Shown piece by piece: positions 1 to 12,520 of a stretch of DNA of 64,000 bases; within the stretch, counting starts at the first letter, position 1; the number at the start of each line of letters is the position of its first letter. The notes beneath the pieces are model-generated. The model was not told where the DNA came from. It saw nothing but the letters and a program-made list of their open reading frames with translations, and ran no database searches. The DNA comes from Malus domestica (lineage: Eukaryota; Streptophyta; Magnoliopsida; Rosales; Rosaceae). Made by a program: the position numbers and the translations under genes. The DNA lies in NCBI RefSeq assembly GCF_042453785.1, contig NC_091668.1:379501-443500 (forward strand), read 5' to 3'.

Positions 1-2590
1 TGTCTTTGATCGGCTTAGGCGAAGACCTTTAGATTCCAACACTTCTTTCCAAAGGTTAAGCTTTGCATTTACCCATTCCTGAGTTTCATCTATCAACACT
101 ATATCGTCTGCGAAAAGCATACACCAAGGAATATCATCTTGAATATGTCCTGTTAACTCATCCATTACCAACGCAAAAAGGTAAGGACTTAAGGATGAGC
201 CTTGATGTAATCCTACAATTATGGGAAAGCTTTCGGTTTGTCCTTTATGAGTTCTTACGGCAGTCTTTGCTCCTTCATACATATCCTGTATAGCTTGGAT
301 ATATGCTACTCGTACTCCTTTCTTCTCTAAAATCCTCCAAAGAATGTCTCTTGGGACCCTATCATACGCTTTTTCCAAATCTATAAAGACCATGTGTAAA
401 TCCTTTTTCCCATCTCTATATCTTTCCATCAATCTTCGTAAGAGATAGATTGCCTCCATGGTTGAGCGCCCTGGCATGAACCCGAATTGGTTGTCCGAAA
501 CCCGTGTCTCTTGCCTCAATCTATGCTCAATGACTCTCTCCCAGAGCTTCATTGTATGACTCATTAGCTTAATACCCCTATAGTTCATGCAATTTTGTAC
601 ATCGCCCTTATTCTTGTAGATAGGCACCAAAGTGCTCGTTCGCCACTCATTTGGCATCTTCTTCGTTTTCAAAATCCTATTGAAAAGGTCAGTGAGCCAT
701 GTTATACCTGTCTCTCCCAAAACTTTCCACACTTCGATTGGTATATCGTCTGGGCCTACTGCTTTTATATGCTTCATCTTCTTCAAAGCTACAACCACTT
801 CTTCCTTCCGGATTCTACGATAAAAAGAGTAGTTTCTACACTCTTCTGAGTTACTCAACTCCCCTAAAGAAGCACTCATTTCATGTCCTTCATTCAAAAG
901 ATTATGAAAATAACCTTTCCATCTGTCTTTAACCGCGTTCTCTGTAGCAAGAACATTTCCATCCTCATCCTTGATGCACCTCACTTGGTTTAGGTCACTT
1001 GTCTTCTTTTCCCTTGCTCTAGCTAGTTTATAGATATCCAACTCTCCTTCTTTGGTATCTAGTCGCTTATACATATCGTCATAAGCCGTTAACTTAGCTT
1101 CTCTCACAGCTTTCTTCGCCTCTTGCTCCGCTTTTCTATACCTTTCACCATTTTCATCGGTTCTATCCTTGTATAAGGTTTTACAACATTCCTTCTTAGC
1201 CTTCACCTTTGTTTGTACCTCCTCATTCCACCACCAAGATTCCTTTTGGTGTGGGGCAAAGCCCTTAGACTCTCCTAATACCTCTTTTGCTACTTTTCGG
1301 ATACAACTAGCCATGGAATCCCACATTTGGTTAGCTTCCCCCTCTCTATCCCACACACATTGGGTGATTACTTTCTCTTTGAAAATGGCTTGTTTTTCTT
1401 CTTTTAGATTCCACCATCTAGTCCTTGGGCACTTCCAAGTCTTGTTCTTTTTTCTCACTCTTTTGATATGTACATCCATCACCAACAAGCGATGTTGATT
1501 AGCCACGCTCTCTCCTGGTATAACTTTGCAATCCTTACAAGTTATACGATCCCCTTTCCTCATTAGGAGAAAATCTATTTGTGTTTTTGACGACCCACTC
1601 TTGTAGGTGATCACATGTTCTTCTCTCTTCTTAAAGAAGGTGTTGGCTAAGAAGAGATCATATGCCATTGCAAAATCTAAGATAGCTTCCCCATCCTCGT
1701 TTCTCTCCCCAAAACCATGGCCACCATGAAAACCTCCATAGTTGCCTGTCTCCCTGCCCACGTGTCCATTTAAATCTCCTCCTATAAATAACTTCTCCGT
1801 CTGAGCAATTCCTTGCACCAAGTCTCCAAGGTCTTCCCAAAATTTCTCCTTCGAACTCGTATCCAACCCTACTTGAGGTGCGTACGCACTAATCACATTG
1901 ATAAGTTCTTGTCCTATTACAATCTTGATTGCCATGATTCTATCTCCTACCCTCTTAACATCTACAACATCTTGTGTCAAGGTCTTGTCCACGATGATGC
2001 CAACACCGTTTCTCGTTCTATTTGTGCCCGAATACCATAGTTTAAACCCTGAGTTTTCTAGATCCTTTGCCTTACGCCTAACCCACTTAGTTTCTTGTAG
2101 GCACATAATATTTATCCTTCTCCTCACCATAACTTCTACTACTTCCATAGATTTTCCCGTCAAGGTTCCTATATTCCACGTTCATAAACGCATTTTGCTC
2201 TCTTGAACTCTACCCTTCTGTCCTAGCTTCTTCACCCTTCCCCGTCTAATAGGATCAAAGTACTTCTTTTGTGTGTCCCGTGTAAAGTTGATAGGAGCAT
2301 ATGCTCCCAAACAACTTTGAGTGGAGTCGTTCGAAAAGAAGTTTCTATAGCCCCCTTGCTCATTTAACACTGCATCCGGGTGCCGATGGAGATACAGCGA
2401 CCCTTGCTCACTTATCACTGTGCTCGGGCCACACAACGCGCCACTTACGGGTGACGCCCTAGCTTTAGCGCGATTTCGTTCTGGATTCATTTTCATAAGG
2501 ATTCGACGTAATTATGGAGTGCCGGCTGTCGACTACCTGACGCCCTCCCTCTCCTCCTTTATCCGGACTTGGGACCGGCAATGTAAGATA
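1..2590 (-). mobile_element. LINE (non-LTR retrotransposon), endonuclease and reverse transcriptase, cut by window edge
   Basis: On the minus strand one frame runs from about 2496 to the left edge. It encodes an APE-type endonuclease ([10 protein letters not shown] near 2180, SAYAPQVG near 1885, GGDLNGHVG near 1760, [10 protein letters not shown] near 1580) followed by a reverse transcriptase ([10 protein letters not shown] near 580, [12 protein letters not shown] near 380, FADDIVL near 110). ATG-containing codons checked at many points from 120 to 2193 stay in one frame. One in-frame TGA (2182-2184) lies just ahead of the endonuclease, in a position where the family has a sense codon. Otherwise the part in the window looks open. 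The C-terminal end and 3' tail lie outside the window. The likely 5' end is near 2590. The clade looks RTE-like, which is an inference from the endonuclease-first layout and overall similarity. Proteins of this type are often mis-annotated as craniofacial development protein 2-like. Confidence 0.88.
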
Positions 2591-3097
2591 AACTTACAAG
2601 ACTATGAAAACAACAGCCAAAATTAAAGAGGGTAAGAATATAAAGATGAGAAGTCGCTTTAGGCTTCCTTTAAGCATCTAGTGGTAGCCAATGATAGGCA
2701 AACGAGGAGGGCTTCAAAGAAACTTCACAAGGGAATGAATGACCAGATATATATAGCCAAACCGGCCCTGTTATATGCACGCATGCATGCCTCTATATGT
2801 CATTTGCTGCTGAAAAGAAGTGTCGCCTTTGAAGAATGAATAAAAGTTATGTCATATTATGTGGTGTGGAGAGTGGAGTTCCCATTATGCATAATGCATA
2901 TGGACCCAATTCATTACAATTTATAGTAAATTAACGAACAGGATTGATAACTCCCATATGCATTCCCAACAAACAGAAAAGTAGAAGAAATTCATCCAAT
3001 AAAAGCAATTTTTGACTAATGATGAATCCAATCTCAAGGTTCGCTCAGTTAACTATTTCACTGCGTCCCTACGTGCTATTAGCTGCATCAAGGTTGC

Positions 3098-3138
3098 AAT
3101 GCATATACATATACATACATACATATATATACATATAC

Positions 3139-3182
<44 letters not shown>
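3098..3182. repeat. Compound AT-rich microsatellite
   Basis: Tandem TATACA/CATA units pass into a pure (AT)n run. It is a simple-sequence repeat with no coding potential, although frames across it stay open because of the repeat. Confidence 0.95.
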
Positions 3183-3184
<2 letters not shown>

Positions 3185-3326
3185 CACTGATTCATCTTTT
3201 CTGCAAGGCTTGCTTCTTTGTGAGTGAGCAGTGTTAGCACTACAGAATTTAAGATTAATGAAGTTTACAGAGAGTGATGGACGATGTCCATGCCAATTGC
3301 CAATAGACAATTGCCATGGATCATGG

Positions 3327-3540
3327 AATCCAGATCCTCTTTGTAAGGATCCCGAGGACTTGTGAATCGTATACGTTCATCGTACATCGTACGATCAGAA
3401 ATCATTTTAAATATTTTTATTTAAAATTAAACACAAACAATACTTGATAAAAACTGACCGTACGATGTACGATGAATAGACACGATTCACGAATATCCTT
3501 TCCGGAATATCCTCATGATCCTCTCGGATCCTTTTGGTCA
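3327..3540. mobile_element. Family-A MITE, copy 1 (GGATC-ended imperfect palindrome)
   Basis: The ends carry repeated GGATCC/GATCC words. The arms contain inverted CGTACATCGTACG and CGTACGATGTACG words around an AT-rich core with TTTAAAATTAAACA. The same plan recurs at 10703, 16871 and 48026. No protein is encoded. The copy at 16871 has a 9-bp duplication, which suggests a Mutator-like origin. Confidence 0.7.
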
Positions 3541-4565
3541 GCATAGTGGCACTCGGCAATTGGCAAAGTGGCTGTGGTATGATAGCAAACGGACAAGGCT
3601 CTAGCAAAAAGAAAAAGTGTTGGTAAACCACGACCACTGCATTCTCCTGTCCGAAGTCTTTTTACAACAAAAGTACAGTTAACATGCAAAGCAGCCAAGC
3701 CAACTCAGTCAAAAGATTCCAGTTTGAACTTTGAATTAAACATATTTCCCACCTTTGCCTTAATTGGTCCTCAATCCTCATAAGTCATAAGTTCATAACT
3801 CACAACACTCACAGGTACAAAAGCTTAATTTCACTCGTGTAAATTATGGATTCATTTCCCTCCTACCTTCCCATTAATTTCACTCAAAGTCTTTCTTCTC
3901 TTCTAAACTTCAAATAAACTTTTTAATGAGATGAACTCTATATTTGATAATAAAATGTTGATGCACAAAATTAGGTCGATTTTGGACCAACTGAATCTGA
4001 CCGTAAATTACACATACACACAAAAACACAAAGATATATCGTGGTTCATCTCAAGTGGTGCTACGTTGACATTTGTGTATGTTCGGATTTCATTATGTAA
4101 GATGTGGGTTATATTATACATAGAGGCTTGTTGCTAGAGGGGCTAGGGTTTGTCATCTCCAAAGTGAGAGTGAAGAATCCCTTTTATAGATTAAGGGTCC
4201 TTCCCTCCTAGGTAAATCATGGGCTAAGTAAGGAGGCACAAGTAATGATGCTCAATATATGTACAACATAAAAAGATAAATAATTTCAAATATATAAGAA
4301 ATTTATACAATACTATAAGATCACATTAAAAAGGGAAATAAATCATATACTCATCATCGTCTCAGTTCATGCATGAATCATGATCCACTTGATCCCATGG
4401 CCCCACCCAACCTTTTTTCTCCAAAAACAAATGATCAGAAACCACCTCCCAAGTCCCTAGCCGCATCAAACTTACTTTTGTCGGCGTCTCAGTTCTCTAG
4501 CTATATATATTCAGCAAAATATATATTTGGTAAATACAGTAAAGAGGAACCCTCCGAATCAGAAC

Positions 4566-6995
4566 ATGCAGGATCAGATGGATGAGGTGGAGGAAGTGAA
4601 GTCGAGCCCAATGAGTAATCCAAACATGACCCCTAAAAGTCCGTTCGTTTCTCGTTTTATGGCGACTCCTTTGGCGAGTCCGATGAAGAAGGCGATGACA
4701 AGCATGCGAGGCTACCTAGAAGAAGTTGGACACTTGACAAAGCTTGATCCTCAGGACGCATGGCTGCCCATCACCGAGTCCAGAAACGGAAATGCCCTCT
4801 ACTCCGCCTTTCACACGCTCAGTTCCGGAATCGGCATTCCAGCCCTCCTTCTTCCTTTATCTTTCGCTACTCTTGGCTGGTAAGTTTAATTAATTAATTA
4901 ATTAATTGGCTCTCTCTAAATTCTGATATTTATTTACGTATTATTAATGTGCATAGACCAAAATGATCCTTAATATGTAATTAATTTGTTGGTTCTTCAT
5001 TTGCTTAACTAATTTAACTGCATGTGTATATGTGCATGCATTGCAGGGCATGGGGAATTATATGTCTCTCGGTGGCTTTCATGTGGCAGCTCTATACTCT
5101 CTGGTTACTGATACAACTGCACGAATCCGAATCGGGAGTGCGCTACAGCAGATACCTTCGACTTTCCATGGCAGCTTTTGGTAATTAACAATGCATAATA
5201 TATATACATATACACACATACATATATTGATATGTTAACTGATCGAACACTCGCTACTACGAAATAGGGGTTCTTTCAACGTCCTAAAAAAGATACCAAT
5301 CAAATAGTGGTTCAATAATTGTTCAAAAACTGTAATTAAGCTAGAGTGTGTAAACTAATTATCTCTTAATATTAATCGCAAAACGTTTCCTTGTTATCTT
5401 TGTTTTTTTATGTATTCGTTGCAGGTGAGAAGCTAGGGAAAATTCTGGCATTGTTTCCAATCATGTACCTCTCAGGTGGTACGTGTGTAACCCTGATCAT
5501 GATCGGAGGTGGGACCATGAAAATATTTTTCCAAATCGTGTGCGGTGAGACATGCCGCCATGTAAGTCCACCGTCAACGATAGAGTGGTACTTGGTGTTC
5601 ACCGGCACTGCCATTCTTCTCGCTCAGCTTCCTAACCTCAACTCAATAGCTGGGATTTCCCTCATTGGAGCTATCACCGCCGTAAGCTACTGCACACTCA
5701 TTTGGGTGGTTTCTGTCACCAAAGATAGACCCAATGGTGTTTCTTATAAGCCGCTGGAAACAAAATCTGATGCAGCCACCGTTTTTGGCGTCCTAAATGC
5801 GCTTGGGATCACTATCTTTGCTTTTAGAGGCCACAACCTTGTGCTTGAAATACAGGTATATAATTAGGAGCTTGTTTGAAAATGCTTTTAAACTGACTGA
5901 AAACATTTTTGATGAAAATATTTTGAAACCAATCCTTAGTTAAAAAGTTAGTAAATTCTAGAAAAACACTTAAACTAAGAAAAACACATAGAAACACTTC
6001 ACATACTTTTCAAATAAAAAAACATTTTCTAATAGTGTTTTTAGTCAGTTGAAAAGTAGTTTCAAATGAGTCAATAATTAAAAAGGTAATGTATATACAT
6101 ATGAAGTTTCTCTACGTGCACACATGGTCGAAACTGTGAATATAATTGATATAGTTGTCGACATGTCGAAGATATTTTATTCAATTGAAACATAATCACA
6201 TTCATCATATGGTTATATTTGCAGGGAACCATGCCCTCGAACAGTCAGAGGCCGTCGCGTTTGCCGATGTGGAAGGGAGTGAAGTTCGCATATCTCATCA
6301 TCGCACTGTGTCTGTTTCCCCTGGCAATTGGCGGCTACTGGGCTTACGGAAATTTCGTAAGAACACGACACTTTGTTCATTGTCTTGCTATTCAAAACAT
6401 CTTTTGACTAAATTGAAATTAGCGCATGTTTTTCTGCCCGGATTTATTTGGATTATTGGAGGTCGTACTTACGTAGAGAAATGTATTGCGATTGTATCTA
6501 TGGCAGATACCTTCAAGTGGAGGGATGTTAGATGCTTTGAACAAATACCACGGACACGACACATCAAAATTTGTCCTAGGATTGACGAGCATGCTCGTTG
6601 TGGTTAACTGTCTAAGCTCCTTTCAGATATATGCAATGCCGGTTTTCGACAATCTGGAATTCAGATTCACTAGCAGCGTGAACAAACCTTGTCCGCGGTG
6701 GCTACGCTCCGGAATTAGGATTTTCTTCGGCTGCGTTGCATTTTTTATATCTGTTGCACTGCCATTCTTGCCCAGCTTAGCAGGACTCATCGGAGGAGTT
6801 GCGGTTCCAATCACCTTGGCGTATCCGTGTTTCATGTGGATATTGATCAAGAAACCTTGTAAATGTAGCACAATTTTTAACTGGGCACTCGGAGCCTTGG
6901 GGATAGTCCTAAGCATATTAATCATCACCGGAGCAATTTGGAACATAGTCACGATCGGAATAGAAGTCCACTTCTTCAAGCCTCTGAATAAGTAA
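4566..6995 (+). CDS. LHT8: Lysine histidine transporter-like 8 (AAAP amino-acid permease)
   Basis: Five exons (4566-4879, 5047-5180, 5425-5855, 6225-6356, 6507-6995) give 499 residues with all phases matching and GT-AG introns. The protein is an amino acid/auxin permease-family transporter expected in the plasma membrane, moving amino acids with protons. The N-terminal ~85 residues are hydrophilic, with the SPxxSPMKKAMTSMRGYLEEVGH stretch seen in LHT8/AATL1-type proteins. The permease domain follows (NALYSAFHTLSSGIGIPALLLP, then about ten hydrophobic helices) to a short C-terminus ending EVHFFKPLNK. The start at 4566 is the first ATG in frame; an upstream in-frame TTG is not credible. Length fits the Arabidopsis relative (about 519 residues). 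Intron 3 carries a family-E repeat. The exact substrate cannot be read from sequence. Confidence 0.93.
5870..6072. mobile_element. Family-E MITE, copy 1, in LHT8-like intron 3
   Basis: A 200-bp imperfect inverted repeat starts GAGCTTGTTTGAAAATGCTT and ends TTTCAAATGAGTC. Its interior resembles the element at 58263. No coding potential is present. It lies wholly in the intron and leaves both splice sites intact. A hAT-like origin is a guess. Confidence 0.6.
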
Positions 6996-7572
6996 CCGAG
7001 GCAACACCACCACCAAGGAGCCTCCCGCTCTCGACCTTAACTATCAACCGATGCCTCTTTCACTTTGTCCTGGTCCTATAACCACAGCCTTAAAGGAACA
7101 TACACAACGGCGATCTTAAAGAAGGAAGCAACAATTTTAACAAGTGTTCTGATATCTAAAATAATTGTACTTCATGCTGCATATCCAAACACTAAAATAA
7201 CACTTTGGGTAATGCATCTGAAATGTCAATGTCATAAATTGGTTTCTTATGTCATTGTATTGTTGACAAGTAAAGCAAACATCATCAATATATCATTCGT
7301 AAAAACAAAATATTCTCGGTAGTAACAGAAGAAAACGTATGGTCAACTAACCTTTCCTCCCCTCACTAACCAAATCTTCGTATCTTGATCGATCAACTTG
7401 CCACTCTGATGAGCATCTTCCACAGTAATCACATCAGTTTTTTACCTAATCTTCGAAGGCAATGATTACACATCCCAATACACCAAAAAAGAGGATACAG
7501 GCCAAATGCAACGGCCAAGACTTTTCAAGATTTACATGATAAGGTTGGGTAGTGCGTGCCCCTCATCTAGTA
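6996..7572. other. Convergent 3' region between two genes
   Basis: This space separates the stop codon of the LHT8-like gene (+) from the stop codon of the small membrane-protein gene (-). It should hold both 3' UTRs. No further gene is visible. Confidence 0.6.
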
Positions 7573-9028
7573 TTACATCGATAATGGAAGAAGCATCCTC
7601 CGTTTCTTTTTCCTAGCCAATCTCACTTGCTTTGTAACTTTTATGCACAAAAGCAAGAGCATTGCAATACATGCTAAGACAAAAGCAAGTCGCATATGCC
7701 TAAAATATAAAGAAACTGCCGAAAAAACCAAGAAAGCTAGGATTACCAGTTCCCATATTACAAAGAGCACTACATCCACCCTGCATCCATAAGTTGGGAA
7801 AAAGGAAATTAGCATCAATAGTAACGTCTCAGACATATCGGTATGAGAAATATGCACAACCAGAATACTCCTACATTTATAAAAAAGGGTAAGTTCTAAC
7901 CAAGTTCATTATGTGCAGAAGACTAGAGAACATCAAGAGAATCAAAGACAACATAAAAGCAGCATGCGCCTAAATGCAATCACTATCCAAGATAACCCTA
8001 ACGACACATCGTCACCTTCACAAACTGAATCTTCTGATGATCAGCAAAATCAACGATTGTTAGAAGTTAGTTGATTAAATGTTATAGTTTAGTTTCAGTC
8101 AATACAATTAGCTAGTTAGATATTGTTAACTGAGCGGGACAAGTGTTCGCTTGTACGTCCATACCCATTTAAACCTCTCTGTAATCATTATTCAATCATA
8201 TCGAGAAAATCATTTCATTTTTCATTCTCTCTTGCTTCTCCTTTAAACCTGCTATTTATGGGAAGTTTATTCACTAGAATGCATTTCCATGTTCGGACAG
8301 AGAATGCATAACAACAATCTGTGTAAAAGTTCCTCGCTGATGCAGAGGCCAAGTTCGTACGGTGATAAATTGAGATTCTTTCTAGTTTCTTGAGAAATAA
8401 ATGGAGTTTAAACATGCGTCTGGATGTTCATAGTCTTTGAGTCTCTCTGGCGGAAGGCCGGAAGGCCCGGAACCGGATCTCTTCTTATTATCCTACATCA
8501 CTCCCTGAGATGAATCGACAATCTGAGCTCCTAAGCATCTATAGGAATCCAGCCACTCCCAAATTTAAAGAAAAAATCACCATAACAACGCATATCTTTT
8601 CATCACCATTTTGTTTTCCCTTTTATTTAGAATTCTGACATTGTACCCCTTCCTCCATTGAAGTATTGATTAAATCGAGCTCAAACGACAGGAATTAGGC
8701 CTCGAATCGAAGCTAAAGCCTAAAGTTGTGATTGAAAACCTCAATTTAAATAATTAGCAATTATCAAATCTAAAGCAGAGCAAAATTTAATGCTTCTCCC
8801 AAATTGTTCAGCATATAGATCGCATAATCAAAAAGCAAAGATTATAGAAATAAAAGATTAATGGAGAAATTAAACAGAAATCGTGGAAAAGTGGAAGGGA
8901 GTGGGTTGAAACCTTGACAAAGTATGATTGGAGGAGGTGGAGGAGAAGAAGGAGACGGAGGCCCAGTCATGCTTCGATCGAATCTGATACTCTCTCAACT
9001 GCTCCGCCAGATTCGATCGCGTTATCAT
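7573..9028 (-). CDS. Small two-helix membrane protein of unknown function
   Basis: Two exons on the minus strand (9028-8913 and 7780-7573) join in phase to 107 residues, beginning MITRSNLAEQLREYQIRS and ending KKKRRMLLPLSM. The donor is AG/GTTTCA and the acceptor TGCAG/GG. A hydrophilic N-terminal ~39 residues is followed by two hydrophobic helices (about 40-63, VDVVLFVIWELVILAFLVFS, and 70-88, RLAFVLACIAMLLLLCIKV). A basic tail follows (RLARKKKRR), which suggests a cytosolic C-terminus. I recall similar uncharacterised proteins across land plants, so it is probably a real conserved gene. No enzyme motif is seen and no function is proposed. The 1.1-kb intron contains a possible solo LTR. Confidence 0.8.
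8058..8313. mobile_element. Possible short solo LTR in intron
   Basis: The 256-bp stretch begins TGTTAG and ends ATAACA, with LTR-like composition: AT-rich first half, then a CT-rich leader. Flanking 5-mers ACGAT and ACAAT match at four of five positions. It lies within the intron of the small membrane-protein gene. With no internal region or second copy in the window, this is only a candidate LTR-retrotransposon fossil. Confidence 0.35.
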
Positions 9029-9617
9029 CTCTTTGCCTTTGCCTTTGCCTTGTATGAATCTCTCTTATTATATTTACAGGAGCTCTCCTACGAGGTCCTC
9101 TGCAACTGCAACAATGGATTCGAACGACGAAACGACGAGTATTTGCTGGTTTTCGTTACGTCTTCCCGATCCACCCTGCAACTTGAGCCCTCTCTCCTTC
9201 TTCCTCTACCCTTATTTTCTTGCCCTTCTCTAAATTCAATTAATTTAAAGATTTTTTTCCAAAAAATATATATATATTTATTTAAAGATTTTCATAAAAA
9301 TAAAAATAAAAGTAAAATACAATAAAAAAGGCTAACTTTAAGAGATTTTTTTTTTTTGGGTAAAATTTAAGAGAAATTTTTCAATGTGCTATGAATATGG
9401 GAAATTTTATTTGATCCCATATAATTTCTTTTTACACCCAACTTACTCTTTGTATCCATATTATTTTTAATTAAACTATCAATATCTCTTCAAACCCAAA
9501 TTTACTACCTAAATTATCCTCACAAACTCAATTCAATATGTAAATTTATCTTTACATCCATTTATAAAAAAAAAACCCAAACTTAATATTGTTTTACAAT
9601 TTCTGACCTTGAAATAT

Positions 9618-9787
9618 GAAATAAATGGTTTATTGGAAGTATACTGCAAATATGAAATGAATGGTTTATTGGAAATATACTGCAATAAACTATGTTTTTG
9701 AGGATTAAAAGTATACTGCAATAAAATTTACTTGAAGTATACGGAAATCAATGAAATTGTGTTTTTAAGGATTGGAAGTATACTACC
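9618..9787. repeat. Degenerate tandem repeat with GGAAGTATACTGCAA core
   Basis: The unit 'GGTTTATTGGAAGTATACTG' or a close variant recurs about five times with spacing of roughly 30-50 bp, first tightly and then loosely. No coding or regulatory role is apparent. Confidence 0.65.
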
Positions 9788-10702
9788 AATTGAGTAGCAA
9801 AGATGATCTCTAAACCATAACTCCCGATCATAATTTGTAAATGATATTTCTTGAGTAGAGTATGATGACGAAAGTAGAACATGTAAGAAGCAAACATAGT
9901 TCAGTAAAACAGTTCAACAAAATGTTGGAAAAGTTAAATCAGCCAACTGGTCGTGACTACTACCTATAAGCCTCAAGCTATATCTCAAAATGACACGAGC
10001 TTAATAAATGTATCGGTGTCTAAGAAGTAAATATGTGATCCATTTACAAGAACACTAGAGACATCTCAAAAAATTCGAAAACGAACATCACTAGGAGAAT
10101 TGTTTACGATAATATGGACTTTAGACTATAATTGTAAATCTCAATCTTCAAATGATTACAACCTTATGTAAGTTCTTGTAACTTCCTGCCTAAATCATAC
10201 GTTATGCAGAAGACCAATCTATAAAGATCAAACATTAGCCGCCGTCGTTTTCTTGGAACCAATAAATTCTTACAGGGTGACAAACCATTCGTTTCATATT
10301 TCAAGTTCAGAATTTGTAGTATACTTCTAATCTTCAAAACCACGATTTCATTAAGTTTAGTACATTTTTTTTTTATCTCAAGTCTTAGGGTTTCATCTTA
10401 AGATTGTAAGAGTTTGATATTGGGATGGGTTTATTGATAAATTTAAGTAGTATTGTTAATTTCATCTTGTACTTAATGGTAATTATATAATAGAGTAAAA
10501 AGACAATTCATATTTAAAGTTTAAGTTTGGTGTAGAGATAGGTTGTATGGGTTCGAATAAAACTTCTCTATGAATATAAGTAATTAAAATTGTTTTTTTT
10601 AATATTTAATTAACTTGTATTATAACATTTGATATATTCAATCGTGTTACCAGCACACTGAAAAATCTTTTCAACCTTAAAATTGATCTTTGTGAGGGAA
10701 AA

Positions 10703-10885
10703 AGATCCTCTTCAGATCCACTTCCTAGTTGTTTATCGTATATCGTGCGACCAATTTTTGTCACGTACTATTTATGTTTAATTTTAAATCAAAAAGTCAA
10801 ATGATTTCTGACCGCACAATGCATGATAAATGACTAAAATTTGAAGATCCTAGGATCCCTGCAATTTAGATCCGAATGGGATCCC
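10703..10885. mobile_element. Family-A MITE, copy 2
   Basis: It begins GATCCTCTTCAGATCC and ends ATCCGAATGGGATCCC. The arms contain TATCGTATATCGTGCGACC and the near-inverse GACCGCACAATGCATGATA around a TTTAATTTTAAATC core. This is the same structure as the copies at 3327, 16871 and 48026, with closest likeness to 48026. Confidence 0.7.
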
Positions 10886-12520
10886 TTTGTGAGTTACTCA
10901 AATGGCTAGGTTTTATAGTATAATTTGGTATGTCGGGTTTTTTTCTAAAAAAATTGGTTGAACCAGCCGTTTATTCTATTTTTTTCCAATATACTAATGG
11001 TAAACCATAATGCATTAACATTAATAGATTTGGTTGCGGTTTAGATATCAAAATGTTCGGTTCAACTGAACATTTGTTGGGCAAAAACATACATCAACCT
11101 TCACCTAAATGTACTACCACATCAAACACATTTGAAAGTTTAAAACCCTAAGCATATCCTATTTTTGTTAAGTGGATACTTTTCTTGTTTCATCAGTTTA
11201 TACTTTTTTCTCGCAACTATGATATTCTTTCCTTTTCTTATACATACATGTCCTCTATTTTATCTCTCGCGGCTTTTCTTTTTCTCATACACAACATTTC
11301 ACTCAGCATAAATCTCATCTTCAGTATTCTTCGATCTCATTCGGAAGTTTGAACCACCAGCCCATAAATCTTCATAGAAAGAGCACTTTGACTTGCGTCA
11401 CTCGATCGCCCGGTGGTTGATTTACCATTGTGATTAACCAAACCGATTCCAACCATATAATTTGGTGGTCATGAAATTGTGTTGACCGTATATAAAAAAT
11501 GAAGTAAATAAAGAAGACTAAGCTAAAGCCCTTCCATCATGGACCGTCAACCGCAGGGAGTCGTGGTTGGGTCTAAAGAGAGTATGACAATCAATAACAC
11601 AGTTATTTGTAGAAGGATGGGCAGGGAAAGTAATAGCTTATGAATTTATAATCAAGTCTTTGAAGTTTTGTATCTTGACTCACTGTCGGAATAATAGCTT
11701 ACCGTGCTCTACTGTTGTAGTTCATGTTACAACAGATTGGTTTATACTTTAGAGATCATACGTCTGTCATGCATTGTATGTCACATAATAACTTTCATTC
11801 TTCTACTCTTCTGGGTCACATTCGTAGTGCTATAGTATCCTTATATCCAATCTCACTCACCTAATCAATTCGAATAACGCTAATTTCATTCTAAGTACAT
11901 GCAAACATAACTTGGCTGTTTTAATTTTACTTGAAGCATGTTGGAAAGCTTGAGAAGTGAAACTTGTTAAGGAAATATTTTAGTACCCTTTTACAAATAT
12001 CAAATGAATAAATACTAATCAAAATTAGTAAACAAATTTAGGTAAAATTGATAAAATACAATTCACAATGCTTACTATTGTTGATTTATCATGAATTAAT
12101 ATACAAGTAATTGTATCTCCTGTTAAGTGTGTCACACATTCTTTTACTTACACATAATCCTAAAATAAGTGTCAAACATTAAAATCGCTACTATGATACC
12201 TGAACAATCAACTACCAAGCATCAAATCTACTAGAGAGGGAGGTAATTTCAAATCTTGTGATCATGACTTTCTGGGTAAGTATTGTAGTCAAATCCTTAT
12301 TTGTGATGGCTTTTTGGCGGAAAAAACAAAAAGTTAAACTTAAAGTGGGCTTTTCAACCGGCCCAATTCTCTTGTGTTTGGTGCAAAGCTGGGCCTTCTT
12401 AAGTTCCAAAGCCCAGCTCTTTTTGGTGTGGAAGTTTTTTTGAATCCAAAAGCCCTAAAATTCTATACAAGTTAAAGACAGTCCACATTTGCAGTGGAGC
12501 CAAATGAATGACATTCCCAC

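Larger units (their letters stand above)
2591..4565. other. Intergenic region between LINE and LHT8-like gene
   Basis: No gene is visible. It holds a microsatellite at about 3098-3182, one family-A inverted-repeat element at about 3327-3540, and the upstream region of the transporter gene. Short open frames here are low-complexity or antisense shadows. Confidence 0.6.
9029..12520. other. Long AT-rich intergenic region
   Basis: It holds the shared upstream regions of the minus-strand membrane-protein gene and the plus-strand LDL1-type gene. A degenerate short tandem repeat (9618-9787) and a family-A element (10703-10885) are present. I see no protein-coding gene or RNA gene in the rest. Confidence 0.55.

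Noticed and set aside
63-2040. Several plus-strand frames over the LINE
   Set aside because: They are antisense to the LINE reading frame, which has clear protein motifs on the minus strand.
3012-3310. Open frames rich in His/Ile/Tyr
   Set aside because: Produced by the AT-rich microsatellite, not a gene.
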